Shown: positions 7,261 through 14,859, numbered from the stretch's first letter. The stretch: DNA of 64,000 nt from an uncultured Comamonas sp. (GCA_947306475.1 CAMZGS010000013.1:1-64000), one strand, 5' to 3'. The notes: a model not told the origin generated them from the sequence alone. Program-made: numbers and translations.

Positions 7261-8057
7261 GCGGCCACCTTCTTGCGATAGCTCTCCCAAGTGAACGGAA
7301 TCACCTTCCCACCGTCTTCGCGCAGGCGGTCCATCACGCGCTCGCCCAGGAACTCGGTCACCTCCTCCTTGGTCAAGTTGGACAAAAACAGCGTGGGCTT
7401 GCGGCGCTCGTAACGCTCATTCAGGACATCGAACATCGTGTTGCGCTCAAAATCCGAGCCAAACTGCACGCCCACCTCGTCGAGGATCAGCAGGTCTGGG
7501 GCCACAAGCGCCGCAATGGCCTGGGACTCGCTCGTCTCCGAGCCTTTGACCCAGGTGTCCTTGATCGAGCGCATGGCCCGCATCACCGTGATGAACAGCA
7601 CCGTGGCATCGTTGTGCTGCATGACGTGTTTTGCGATGCCGCACGCCAGGTGGGTCTTGCCGGTGCCAGGACGGCCCAAGAAAACGGCGCTCAGCCCTGT
7701 GCGGCGCACCTTGTCGAAGTTGGTCGCATAGTCCTTGGCAAACTGCAAGGCCGTCTCTTGGGCGCTGCTCTGGGCAACAAAGCTGTCAAGCGACCGATCC
7801 AAAAAGCGCTCAGGGATACCGGCTCTGCCCAGCGTGCGGGCGATGCTCGCCTCCTTGGCGCGGCGTGCAGCCTCGCGGCGCTGCTCTTCCTCCTGGCGCG
7901 CCACCTCCTTGGCGCACTCCGGACAGCCACTCCAGCGTTTGCCGATGAGGTGGCGTGCTTGGTACTCGCCGTGCTTGTCGCAGGTGCGCGTCTCGTAAGT
8001 CGGCGCCTGGGACAGCTTGGTCCACAGCGGATGGTTGAGGGTGCCAATTGCCTGCAT
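7257..8057 (-). CDS. DnaC-like helicase loader (phage P-type)
   Basis: 266 residues from MQAIGTLNHPLWT, with GGAGG upstream. Residues about 18-48 contain a zinc-finger-like cysteine set (TCDKHGEY, SGCPEC), followed by a basic coiled helix. The AAA+ core has Walker A GRPGTGKTH and Walker B LLILDEVG, as in DnaC/IstB proteins. It would load the host DnaB helicase at the phage origin. It is coupled to the upstream initiator gene by a TGATG overlap. Confidence 0.85.
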   Translation of the reverse strand: MQAIGTLNHPLWTKLSQAPTYETRTCDKHGEYQARHLIGKRWSGCPECAKEVARQEEEQRREAARRAKEASIARTLGRAGIPERFLDRSLDSFVAQSSAQETALQFAKDYATNFDKVRRTGLSAVFLGRPGTGKTHLACGIAKHVMQHNDATVLFITVMRAMRSIKDTWVKGSETSESQAIAALVAPDLLILDEVGVQFGSDFERNTMFDVLNERYERRKPTLFLSNLTKEEVTEFLGERVMDRLREDGGKVIPFTWESYRKKVAA

Positions 8058-8986
8058 CACAGTGCCTCCACGCCAGTGCCGTAGTCTTTTTCGGCAAAGT
8101 TTTCGACCTTGGGGGTGCGCTTGCCCGCAGGCCGTGTACCCCCCCCTGTGCACGCTTTCACCAGCCATGCCCTGGCGTCGGCAGGCTGGGTGACCACCGC
8201 CTCACGCACCGCCTCCAGCACTGTGTCGTTGCCGTGGTCCCGCACCAGCTTGCCCATCAGCGTGCGAGCCTGCTGCTCGTCAATGCCCTGGCCACCCAGC
8301 AGGGCAACTGCTGAGCGCCAAAGCTCCTGCTTGGCCTGCTCCTCAGGCGACTTGGCACTTGGCGCCTGCTGCAGCTGCGGCACCGCCGCCGTACCGATAG
8401 GTACGGAACTAATAGAAGATGAAGATGAAGATGAAGGGGGGGGGGTTTTTTGTTCGTTAAGGGGGGGGTTAAGGGGGGGGTTTTTTGCGTCTTCATGGGG
8501 GGGTATTTGTTTGCGTGGACGCCCCCCCTTTTTGCCGTGCTCTGCTCCTAAAAAACCAGCACTCTTTCCTTTGTGGCCGTGCTCTGCGCCCTTATGTCCA
8601 TGTGACGCACGCATGTTGCGTACCGCCTCATCTCTGACCATCCGGCGGCTATAAATAGTGCCGTCAGCCGTGCGAGAAAACACGCCCGCCTCTTCCAATT
8701 CTTTGAGGATTTTTTTCAAAAAAGTTGGAGATTCCCCGACGATTCGAGCAATCTGCTCCACCGTCATGGCCCTGCCATTGATAGACAAGTGGCCATAACG
8801 ATCGGACTCATGGGCTATGCAAAGCATCTCCATCCACAGGCCGCGCGCCGCCAGCGAGCACGCATTCAGGGATGGATCACGCCTCCAGTCACCCGGATAG
8901 AACTGAAATGATGGTCGTCGTGCTGTTGAAGCCACTTTGGGCGTTGCCTCTTCCACTGGAAACTGATAAATTTGAGCTAAGGCCAT
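8057..8986 (-). CDS. Phage replication initiator (O-like, winged helix)
   Basis: 309 residues from MALAQIYQFPVEEA. The middle block SFQFYPGDWRRDPSLNACSLAARGLWMEMLCIAHES and the following helices (VEQIARIVGESPTFLKKILKELEEAGVF) are typical of phage replication proteins that pair with a DnaC-like loader. A basic HGHKG-repeat region and a Pro/Ser linker follow, then a helical C-terminal domain that probably contacts the loader. The linker is encoded by long homopolymer tracts (G10, G8, G8, G7 on the + strand). The origin may lie within this gene, as in lambda O; I could not confirm it. Confidence 0.75.
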   Translation of the reverse strand: MALAQIYQFPVEEATPKVASTARRPSFQFYPGDWRRDPSLNACSLAARGLWMEMLCIAHESDRYGHLSINGRAMTVEQIARIVGESPTFLKKILKELEEAGVFSRTADGTIYSRRMVRDEAVRNMRASHGHKGAEHGHKGKSAGFLGAEHGKKGGRPRKQIPPHEDAKNPPLNPPLNEQKTPPPSSSSSSSISSVPIGTAAVPQLQQAPSAKSPEEQAKQELWRSAVALLGGQGIDEQQARTLMGKLVRDHGNDTVLEAVREAVVTQPADARAWLVKACTGGGTRPAGKRTPKVENFAEKDYGTGVEAL

Positions 8987-9018
8987 TTGTCCATTCCTGT
9001 TGGTTGTGGTTGTTAAAG

Positions 9019-9050
9019 CCCCGGCGTGTTGCGAGCACGTCGGGGTTTTG
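9019..9050. terminator. Hairpin between small gene and replication gene
   Basis: CCCCGGCGTG-ttgcgag-CACGTCGGGG forms a near-perfect 10-bp stem. On the + strand it is followed by TTTT; on the minus strand the T-run is only three. It lies in the 76-nt gap before the replication initiator, so it may attenuate the leftward operon. Confidence 0.45.
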
Positions 9051-9062
9051 CTTTTCTGTGGG

Positions 9063-9230
9063 TTAGATCCGACTCCAGCGCATGCCGAAACGCTTTTCGG
9101 CATCACGGCGGCTGGCTTCCGCATTGATGACAATGTCAGGGCCGCGCTTGTAGCGCTGGCGCGGCTTGACGGCTGCGGCCACTTTGCTGTGGCGGGGGAT
9201 CACGAATGCGTTGGGCTTGGTGGTGCTCAT
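9063..9230 (-). CDS. Small basic phage protein
   Basis: A 55-residue ORF missing from the track, MSTTKPNAFVIPRHSK..., ending GMRWSRI. Its ATG overlaps the stop of the upstream gene (ATGA). It is strongly basic (KPRQRYKRG, EASRRDAEKR), compatible with nucleic-acid binding. Family not recognised. Confidence 0.5.
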   Translation of the reverse strand: MSTTKPNAFVIPRHSKVAAAVKPRQRYKRGPDIVINAEASRRDAEKRFGMRWSRI

Positions 9231-9541
9231 GCCTGCGGCCCTCCTTGGTTGGATTCAGGGCCCTCAAAAGACCCTATGAAGCGTGCCAAGGTCTCGATAC
9301 GCTTGGCGTCATGGTTCACCTTGTCCAACACCATCTGCTGATAGGTCTTGCCGTACACGGTCGCGTAGATGAAGTCGCGCAGAACGGAGGATGTGTCGGT
9401 GCCGCGCAAAGCGCAGTGCTGGCGCCACAGGTCGTTGGTTTGCTCGTCAATCTTGGTTTTGGCAGCCACATCAAGCTTGCCCAGAGGGCCTGCGATGCCT
9501 CGGGCAAACATCGGCAGGTCATCGTCGTGATGGATGGTCAT
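9227..9541 (-). CDS. Phage early protein, unknown
   Basis: 104 residues, preceded by AGGAGG 9 nt upstream of the ATG. Mostly helical (LWRQHCALRGTDTSSVLRDFIYATVYGKTYQQMVLDK), resembling small early proteins near phage switch regions. No motif allows a function call. It is the third gene of the leftward early operon. Confidence 0.6.
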   Translation of the reverse strand: MTIHHDDDLPMFARGIAGPLGKLDVAAKTKIDEQTNDLWRQHCALRGTDTSSVLRDFIYATVYGKTYQQMVLDKVNHDAKRIETLARFIGSFEGPESNQGGPQA

Positions 9542-9626
9542 GGGTTATGCCTCCTGGCTGTAAGGGGCGGCCAAGGTCACTTTGCAAAAATGGGAGTTCC
9601 TCAACACCCACACAAAGGCCTTGACC

Positions 9627-9911
9627 ATGGAAAAACGTCTCGAAGCGCTGGAAAAAGAAGTGCAGCAACTGAAGGCTCGCCACTTGGCAGACTTGGCATT
9701 GCTCGATACCTTGGTTCGCACGCTGCCGACAGCCCAGCTACAGGTTGTGAACGACACCTTTGCACCGCTGGCCGAGGAGCTAAACGTCAAGTTCATTTAC
9801 GGCCCCTGGTCAGAAGTCGAAAGCGAAGTTGCATCAACCAAGCTGCAAGAGTGGAAAAAAGTCCTGCAGGAGGAGCTGCAGGCTCGGCTCTCGAGTACCC
9901 AGCAGACTTAA
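9627..9911 (+). CDS. Coiled-coil phage protein, antisense to early operon
   Basis: 94 residues from MEKRLEALEKEVQQLKARHLADLALL. The first 25 residues form a clear coiled coil and the composition is protein-like throughout. It is encoded on the + strand within the leftward early operon, and its last 119 nt overlap the 3' end of the convergent 118-residue gene. No good Shine-Dalgarno is seen. Either this gene or the tail of the opposing one could be spurious; I favour it being real from its amino-acid pattern. Confidence 0.5.
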   Translation: MEKRLEALEKEVQQLKARHLADLALLDTLVRTLPTAQLQVVNDTFAPLAEELNVKFIYGPWSEVESEVASTKLQEWKKVLQEELQARLSSTQQT

Positions 9912-10149
9912 GCAGGTCTTCAACTCTTACTTTTGTTGCCGGCAGGCTGGTGTACTGTGCGCATGCGCGGCCCACCGGCGCCACTGACCTAACCTCGTCC
10001 GACTGCACCGCTGCGTACAGAGCGGCAACCTCTTGGTGCAGCGCCTGGCCCTGCGCTAAAGCTGCAGCGCCACCACCCAGCGATGGCAACGGCTTCGGAG
10101 CCTCTATAGCTGCGTCAGCGGGGTTGGCGTGGGTCAACTTCTCAGCCAT
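9793..10149 (-). CDS. Phage early protein, unknown
   Basis: 118 residues from MAEKLTHANPADAAIEAPKPLPSLGG, preceded by GAGGTG. The start overlaps the end of the Cro-like gene by 8 nt, which supports translation. The N-terminal half is Ala-rich and helical; the C-terminal half carries AWLMQLRFRLLTRGRK. The 3' third overlaps the opposite-strand 9627 ORF. Function unknown. Confidence 0.5.
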   Translation of the reverse strand: MAEKLTHANPADAAIEAPKPLPSLGGGAAALAQGQALHQEVAALYAAVQSDEVRSVAPVGRACAQYTSLPATKVRVEDLLKSAGYSRAEPAAPPAGLFSTLAAWLMQLRFRLLTRGRK

Positions 10150-10462
10150 GGGACACCTCAGTTTCTGTAGCCGCTCGCACAGAGCTGGTGGGCGTTGGTG
10201 GGCAAAAGTCCAGCGCAGGACGGCCCAGCGGATGCGGCCATGCCGCATCTGGGATGCGATACCAAGTCACATGCGGGAGAAGTTCCTCGCATGTCACGGC
10301 GCCACCAGTGGCGCGCTCGATAGATGGACAGCGAGCGCTTGGGATGGGGCGAGAGCCATCACTCCATTGGTGGACAGTTACCGCACTTACGCCAATGGCT
10401 GCGGCCAATCGAGACTTGCCCCGCATCGCCTCGCAAGCCACTTTGATAGCTGATCTAGTCAT
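10142..10462 (-). CDS. Cro/YdaS-like phage regulator
   Basis: 106 residues from MTRSAIKVACEAM. Residues 1-45 form an HTH of the YdaS/Cro type (RGKSRLAAAIGVSAVTVHQWSDGSRPIP), followed by CPSIERATGGAVTCEELLPHVTW, typical of these small regulators. It is the first gene of the leftward early operon that also encodes replication and recombination proteins, so it is the likely Cro-equivalent. The promoter -10 (TATCAT) lies 6 nt before the ATG and there is no Shine-Dalgarno, so the transcript may be leaderless. Confidence 0.75.
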   Translation of the reverse strand: MTRSAIKVACEAMRGKSRLAAAIGVSAVTVHQWSDGSRPIPSARCPSIERATGGAVTCEELLPHVTWYRIPDAAWPHPLGRPALDFCPPTPTSSVRAATETEVSHG

Positions 10463-10468
10463 GCCGCA

Positions 10469-10497
10469 ATGATATGGCAATGCCTAATTTATTGCAA
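10469..10497 (-). promoter_or_regulatory. Leftward early promoter (PL-like)
   Basis: On the minus strand: TTGCAA (10492-10497), 17-bp spacer, TATCAT (10469-10474). The start site would coincide with the ATG of the Cro-like gene. Dyads O1 (10473-10487) and O2 (10495-10509) overlap its spacer and -35. Confidence 0.65.
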
Positions 10498-10544
10498 GGA
10501 ATTGCCTTATACGTAGCAATAGAGGAGGATTAGGCAATGCTTAC
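10473..10544. promoter_or_regulatory. Repressor operator cluster O1-O2-O3
   Basis: Three 15-bp dyads of form TTAGGC-N3-GCCTTA: O1 TATGGC-AAT-GCCTAA (10473-10487), O2 CAAGGA-ATT-GCCTTA (10495-10509) and O3 TTAGGC-AAT-GCTTAC (10530-10544). O3 overlaps the start codon of the repressor-like gene. The best-matching dyads (O4, O5) lie 6 kb away at 16124-16162. Confidence 0.65.
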
Positions 10545-10956
10545 AGGCGAAGAACTGGGCGCAGCCATTGCGTCCGCAATTGAGAAGAAGAAAGTAAAGA
10601 AGAAGGATGTTGCGGACTTCTTCGGTGTAAAGCCGCCGTCTGTCCAGGACTGGATAAGGCGAGGAACCATCGATAAAGCAAAGCTGCCTGCGCTTTGGCA
10701 ATATTTCTCGGATGTTGTTGGGCCGGAGCATTGGGGTTTGACAACGCTATCCATCGATTCAGACCCTGCAGAAATATCGCTAGGGCAAACCCTGGCGCGG
10801 CTGGGTCAGGCGCTGGAGCGGGCCCAGCCACAGACACGCGCTGCCGTGGCCGACCTGCTCAGCCGTTACGCTCAAGACCCGGCGCAGGGTAAATCCCTTG
10901 CACAAGCTATTGAAATGCTAGTGCAGTCCGATATAGAAAAAAAAGCTGACGCATGA
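10537..10956 (+). CDS. Phage repressor-like HTH protein (no protease domain)
   Basis: 139 residues with GAGGAGG before the ATG. Residues about 18-50 form an XRE-type HTH (KKKDVADFFGVKPPSVQDWIRRGTIDK). The rest is helical (LGQALERAQPQTRAAVADLLSRYA) and lacks the S24 Ser-Lys peptidase domain of lambda CI, so self-cleavage in the SOS response is not expected. It faces the Cro-like gene across an operator cluster and one operator overlaps its own start. It is the likely lysogenic repressor, and the first gene of a five-gene overlapping operon. Confidence 0.75.
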   Translation: MLTGEELGAAIASAIEKKKVKKKDVADFFGVKPPSVQDWIRRGTIDKAKLPALWQYFSDVVGPEHWGLTTLSIDSDPAEISLGQTLARLGQALERAQPQTRAAVADLLSRYAQDPAQGKSLAQAIEMLVQSDIEKKADA

Positions 10957-11429
10957 TTCCACCATTGGACGAGCGCGGCTTGCTGCCGCCAGGCTGCCAC
11001 CGCTGCAAAGATTGGGCTGAGCTAGAAGAAAGGTTTGCCTTCAACCCCTACCGCCAGCGTCTCCTGGAACAGGCCATGCAATTTGTGCAGTATCGCTTGA
11101 CCCCTCTGGCTAGTGGGCTCAGACTGGTGGTTGCAGGCAGTTACTTGAGCGACAAGGCACAGCCTGGCGACGTAGAGATGCTGGTGTCTTTGCCAATGCA
11201 CAGCATTGGGCAGCACGTGGGCCTGTTGGATATGTTCGATAAAGAGGGCGGCAAGCGCAGCATCTGGACAACCCACAGAGTGGACTTTTATGTTCAGTTA
11301 GAAGGCTTTGGCGGTAACGACTTGGCCCTGTTTTTCCAGTACGTTGGAGAGAAAACCGCCGCAGACAAAGGGCTAGACGCCAAGGACAAACGCGGCACAA
11401 TCGAGATCGAATCATGGACACTGCCGTAA
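10953..11429 (+). CDS. DUF6932-type nucleotidyltransferase-like protein
   Basis: 158 residues. The start MIPPLDERGLLPPGCHRC and the block VVAGSYLSDKAQPGDVEMLV match proteins I recall as DUF6932, which have the minimal nucleotidyltransferase pattern GS-Xn-D-X-D/E. Here the metal pair would be Asp-X-Glu rather than Asp-X-Asp. The ATG overlaps the stop of the repressor gene (ATGA), and its 3' end overlaps the next gene by 16 nt. NTases in such operons are often toxin-neutralising or immunity enzymes. Activity has to be shown; the function is inferred. Confidence 0.6.
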   Translation: MIPPLDERGLLPPGCHRCKDWAELEERFAFNPYRQRLLEQAMQFVQYRLTPLASGLRLVVAGSYLSDKAQPGDVEMLVSLPMHSIGQHVGLLDMFDKEGGKRSIWTTHRVDFYVQLEGFGGNDLALFFQYVGEKTAADKGLDAKDKRGTIEIESWTLP

Positions 11430-12403
11430 ATCACCTGCACCACCGCGCAACACTGCTGCTGCAGCAGATCGCCATGGCCATGCAGGCGCAAAGCAGCCAG
11501 GGCGTGGACATGAGCGGCTTCATTGCGGGCTACCAGCGCAAACTGCAAGAGGTGTACAGCGAAGAGCTGCCCTTGGCCATACTGCGCGATACCAGCGACA
11601 TCATTTTGCATGTTGAAGGCCCCGCCGCGCGCCACCATGCAGCAGGCAGCGGTATGGTGGCTTGGCTGTGTGGCGAGGCAGAAAAGCGCATCCGCCAGCT
11701 GGGTATGTCTGCCATCAAAACCAATGGCAGCAGCGCAGAATCGGCAGAAAGCGACTTGCGTGTGCTGCTCAATGGCTTGGCCCCTGGCAGCCTGTACTTG
11801 GGTTTCTCCGTCGATTCGGCCCAGCGTATGGCGGTGCAGCAGCAAGATGCGTTGGCGCTGCCAGATGGGGATGTCATGGCATCCATCCGTGGCGCGGTGC
11901 GCACCCTGCCGTTGGTACAGCAGTTTGTGGAAGACGAATCCATCAACCCAGCCATCTCTGAGGCCATCGCTGACGCCCAAGTGCGAGACGCCTCCCTGAT
12001 GGCTGCCTACCACCTATCGCCCACCGGGCGGCGCGGCATCCACACCATAGAGATCAGCGCCCCCGGCTCTCGTCAGATACCCGCAGCATTCACCAACCGT
12101 GAACGTGTGGTTCTGCGCGAAAGCGCCCTACGCACGCCGGTGATGCGTGCCGTGGCATCAGGCACATTTGTGGGGGAGTTGCGCGAGGTGGATCTGGATG
12201 CCAAACGCTTTCACCTACGGAACGTGCCAGGCATTGGGGGTATCCGCTGCGTGCTTGGCAACCTCAATGCAGACACTGCACGCAAACTCATTGGTCATGG
12301 CGTGCGCGTCAGTGGTGAATACGAAGCTGATGCCGACGGCAAACCCCGCCTGATGCGCGTGCAAACGGTAGAGCCATATCAAATCCAGAAATCCCTGCAA
12401 TAA
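11414..12403 (+). CDS. Conserved two-domain protein of lysogenic operon
   Basis: 329 residues. The first 200 are mostly helical (HHRATLLLQQIAMAMQAQ...) with no catalytic motif. The last 80 (VGELREVDLDAKRFHLRNVPG...CVLGNL...VRVSGEYEADADGKPRLMRVQ) look like a small beta-barrel, possibly OB-like. It overlaps the nucleotidyltransferase-like gene, which suggests that the two products act together. I do not know the family. It could be a toxin or effector partner, or an accessory protein; both are inference. Confidence 0.6.
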   Translation: MDTAVNHLHHRATLLLQQIAMAMQAQSSQGVDMSGFIAGYQRKLQEVYSEELPLAILRDTSDIILHVEGPAARHHAAGSGMVAWLCGEAEKRIRQLGMSAIKTNGSSAESAESDLRVLLNGLAPGSLYLGFSVDSAQRMAVQQQDALALPDGDVMASIRGAVRTLPLVQQFVEDESINPAISEAIADAQVRDASLMAAYHLSPTGRRGIHTIEISAPGSRQIPAAFTNRERVVLRESALRTPVMRAVASGTFVGELREVDLDAKRFHLRNVPGIGGIRCVLGNLNADTARKLIGHGVRVSGEYEADADGKPRLMRVQTVEPYQIQKSLQ

Positions 12404-12409
12404 TCATTC

Positions 12410-12901
12410 ATGCCTGCCATTTACAGCCCCGACATTGCCAGCATGACGCCTCTTGGCGCTCAGGCTTTTGCCGCGCGCAATCTGGATTTGCTGGCGGCCA
12501 TTGAAAACACACTCGACGGTCTCGGTGCAGATACCCAACTGCTGCGCGCCATTCATGACGGCTACCAAGAAATACAACAACGCCTCGTCGGAACCGATGG
12601 CTCCATTGACGACAGTGGTCGGATACAGGCCAAACTGGACAAAGCTAGTGCCGCCTGCGCGCGCATTTACCAAGATGCCTGCCGACGCCACCAAAGCGCC
12701 TGCAAAGACCCACAACTGTACCCTGATGACGGCGTGGCCGATGCTTACAGCGCCTTCATCGAGGCGCTGGGTCAACTGCATGACACCATAGAGGCTCTAC
12801 GTGAGTGGATTGCCACGCACGACGCCGTGCTGCAACCTACCACGGGCGCTGTGTACTCCAGTGCAGACGACTTGTTTGCCGCTTTGCTACCCAAGCAGTG
12901 A
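12410..12901 (+). CDS. Candidate antitoxin or partner of RelE-like toxin
   Basis: 163 residues, largely helical, beginning MPAIYSPDIASMTPLGAQAF. Its C-terminus (TGAVYSSADDLFAALLPKQ) resembles the tail that antitoxins wrap around RelE/ParE toxins. Its stop overlaps the GTG start of the downstream toxin-like gene (GTGA), so it would be made first and coupled. No DNA-binding domain is visible, so it may rely on the operon's HTH protein for regulation. The role is inferred. Confidence 0.55.
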   Translation: MPAIYSPDIASMTPLGAQAFAARNLDLLAAIENTLDGLGADTQLLRAIHDGYQEIQQRLVGTDGSIDDSGRIQAKLDKASAACARIYQDACRRHQSACKDPQLYPDDGVADAYSAFIEALGQLHDTIEALREWIATHDAVLQPTTGAVYSSADDLFAALLPKQ

Positions 12902-13173
12902 CGCACCGTATAGCAATCACCGGATTTGCTCACTCTGAGCGCTTTGCCTCAGACTTACGCAGCGCCCCGCCAGAAGTGCAGCGCGCCACCCGGGAGGCGC
13001 TCAAGCACCTGCAAGCCAACCCAAGCGCTAAGTCACTGCGCCTGCACACCTTAAGCGGCATGCCCAAGCCCACCATTTGGAAGATCGACGTGTACGCAAA
13101 CCACGCTTGGCAAGTGACATTTGAGCTAAACGGCACCATGATCGAGCACCGCAGGAGGTTTCGGAGGAAGTGA
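12898..13173 (+). CDS. RelE/ParE-superfamily toxin-like protein
   Basis: 91 residues from a GTG overlapping the upstream stop; the ORF track shows it only inside a longer reading frame. The pattern FASDLRSAPPEVQRATREALKHLQANPSAKSLRLHTL...IWKIDVYANHAWQVTFEL...HRRRF is typical of RelE/YafQ-type mRNA interferases or ParE-like toxins, with a basic C-terminus. It is the last gene of the repressor operon. If active it would act on translation or gyrase in the host. Confidence 0.65.
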   Translation: MTHRIAITGFAHSERFASDLRSAPPEVQRATREALKHLQANPSAKSLRLHTLSGMPKPTIWKIDVYANHAWQVTFELNGTMIEHRRRFRRK

Positions 13174-13727
13174 TGCTCAACCACAAGTCGGCTAAGTGGA
13201 GCGCGTGGTGTGGGCGTGGAATGGTAGGAAGCTTTGAGCGTCAAGGCATGTGACGCAGGAAGTGACTCCATCGCCGACCGAGCTTGGCAGGATTCGATGG
13301 TGTTTTGAGTGGTAGCTGATGCGTCAGCACCGCAGGGGGCTCGGGGCCGCTGTTCACCCCATAGGTACACGTCTCTTGGGTTGTTGTAGGTGTTGCGGGC
13401 ACCATCGGCGCGGCGAAAAGAGCTAAATTTCGCGACCAAAATCCATGTCAGGACGCCGTGCACATTTTTACACTTTAGCACTCATGAATGAAGAGTGCCA
13501 GCGTGATTGCGCTCGGTTACAATGGAAGTTGCCTCCAAAGAAAACGGCTACCCATTGCTGGGTAGCCGATGACTTTAGGCAAATCGTCGCAGTTGCGTTT
13601 GACCCTCGAAAAGTACCGCTTCTGCTTTTTTGTGTAGCCCTCGATTGTACACACGTCTATGCATTCTTGCATCAAATTTGTGTAGATAAGAGGACTGCAC
13701 GGCTACCTATGCTCGAAAGGAGCTGCT
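13174..13727. other. 554-bp region without a convincing gene
   Basis: The longest ORFs here (for example 12930-13481 minus) are Ser/Arg-rich antisense shadows without a Shine-Dalgarno. A perfect 9-bp stem CGGCTACCC-attgct-GGGTAGCCG (13545-13568) is followed on the minus strand by TTTTCTTT, so it could terminate leftward transcription. The last 60 nt presumably hold the promoter of the KilA-N gene. Confidence 0.6.
13545..13568 (-). terminator. Perfect hairpin, leftward terminator candidate
   Basis: A 9-bp perfect stem with a 6-nt loop; the minus-strand continuation is TTTTCTTTGG. No leftward gene is recognised upstream, so it may shield the 10537-13173 operon from opposing transcription or belong to a small RNA. 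Confidence 0.5.
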
Positions 13728-14531
13728 ATGCCGTCTCACCAATATTCACTCTCCCTCATCTCCCACCAAGTGCAGAACTCCATCGTAGAGCAGCGCGCAT
13801 CGGACGGGTACATCAACGCCACCGCCATGTGCAAGGCCGCAGATCGCAAGATCAGTCACTACTTCGATAACGATAGCTACAAAGACTTTATTCAAGCGCT
13901 TTCAGCCGATGCCGGAATTCCGGCATCGGAACTTGTGCAATCGGTAAAGGGGGGCAATCCTGCACTGCAGGGCACCTGGATTCATCCCCAAGTGGCCATC
14001 CACCTCGCGCAGTGGCTGTCCCCGCAGTTTGCTGTCCAGGTTTCCAAGTGGGTATTCGACTGGATGTCGGGCAAAGGCAAACCAACTAAGCTCCCCTACC
14101 ATCTTGAGCGCCACCTGATGAATCTGAACAAGATTCCCGTGGGCTACTTCTCCGTGTTGCAAGAGATGACGAACTTTCTTGTTGGCCCAATGGAGGCGAA
14201 TGGCTATCGTTTGCCCGAGAAGTGCATGCCTGATATCTCCCATGCCAAATTGCTGTGCAAGCACCTGCGTGATGACTACGGCGTGGACACCAACTCTCTC
14301 AGCAAGTATTCGCACCAGTTCCCTGATGGGCGGGTTGTGGCCGCGAACCTGTACCCAGTGGAATACTTGGGCGCGTTCCGCCGCCTCATGGCGGAAGTGT
14401 GGATGCCCCAGCATGCTGCAACCTACTTCAAGGCCCGCGACCCTGCCGCTTTACCTGCGCTTGACAAGATTCTCCTGTTGAGTGCCCCGCAGAATTCCGC
14501 CAATCAGCCAAGTCTCAAGCGCAAGGCATAA
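13728..14531 (+). CDS. KilA-N domain phage protein
   Basis: 267 residues, with GAAAGGAG before the ATG. Residues about 20-120 are a KilA-N domain: RASDGYINATAMCKAADRKISHYF...WIHPQVAIHLAQWLSPQFAVQVSKWVFDW. The C-terminal part is unrelated to common ORF11/P22AR partners. KilA-N proteins bind DNA and act as antirepressors or host-growth inhibitors. It lies alone between the repressor operon and the toxin-antitoxin pair, so an antirepressor or lysogenic-conversion role is possible. Confidence 0.8.
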   Translation: MPSHQYSLSLISHQVQNSIVEQRASDGYINATAMCKAADRKISHYFDNDSYKDFIQALSADAGIPASELVQSVKGGNPALQGTWIHPQVAIHLAQWLSPQFAVQVSKWVFDWMSGKGKPTKLPYHLERHLMNLNKIPVGYFSVLQEMTNFLVGPMEANGYRLPEKCMPDISHAKLLCKHLRDDYGVDTNSLSKYSHQFPDGRVVAANLYPVEYLGAFRRLMAEVWMPQHAATYFKARDPAALPALDKILLLSAPQNSANQPSLKRKA

Positions 14532-14571
14532 CACCACCATAGCGCCCGCCCCGTGCGGGCTTTCTCATACC

Positions 14572-14859
14572 CTATCCATGCCTCTCCAGCCACCGGCCGC
14601 ACCATGCGAGGCTCAATCCCACAGCACACCCCAAAGCTAATGCTGCAAGCCCCCAACCCGTTGTGGCTAGCGGCAGCACCTCCAGCATCTGCTCAGGTAG
14701 CACCATCCCAAAGCGCCCTTCTGCACGATCTAGCCTGCGCATCAAAGCCAGAGATGCAAGAAACCAGCCAGCGCAGACACTAGCCAGGAGTTGCCCGGCA
14801 ACGCGCCAGCACTTCGGGCAAGTCAACAAAATTTGAAGCAGCAATTCCATCACCGCCAT
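14572..14859 (-). CDS. Possible small membrane protein
   Basis: 95 residues from MAVMELLLQILLTCPKCW with two hydrophobic segments (QLLASVCAGWFLASLALM and GWGLAALALGCAVGLSLAW). It lies antisense between the KilA-N gene and a + strand terminator and has no clear Shine-Dalgarno. The hydrophobic pattern is convincing but the gene may be spurious. Confidence 0.35.
   Translation of the reverse strand: MAVMELLLQILLTCPKCWRVAGQLLASVCAGWFLASLALMRRLDRAEGRFGMVLPEQMLEVLPLATTGWGLAALALGCAVGLSLAWCGRWLERHG

Noticed and set aside
12930-13481. 183-residue minus-strand ORF
   Set aside because: Antisense to the RelE-like gene and extends into the hairpin gap; composition not protein-like.
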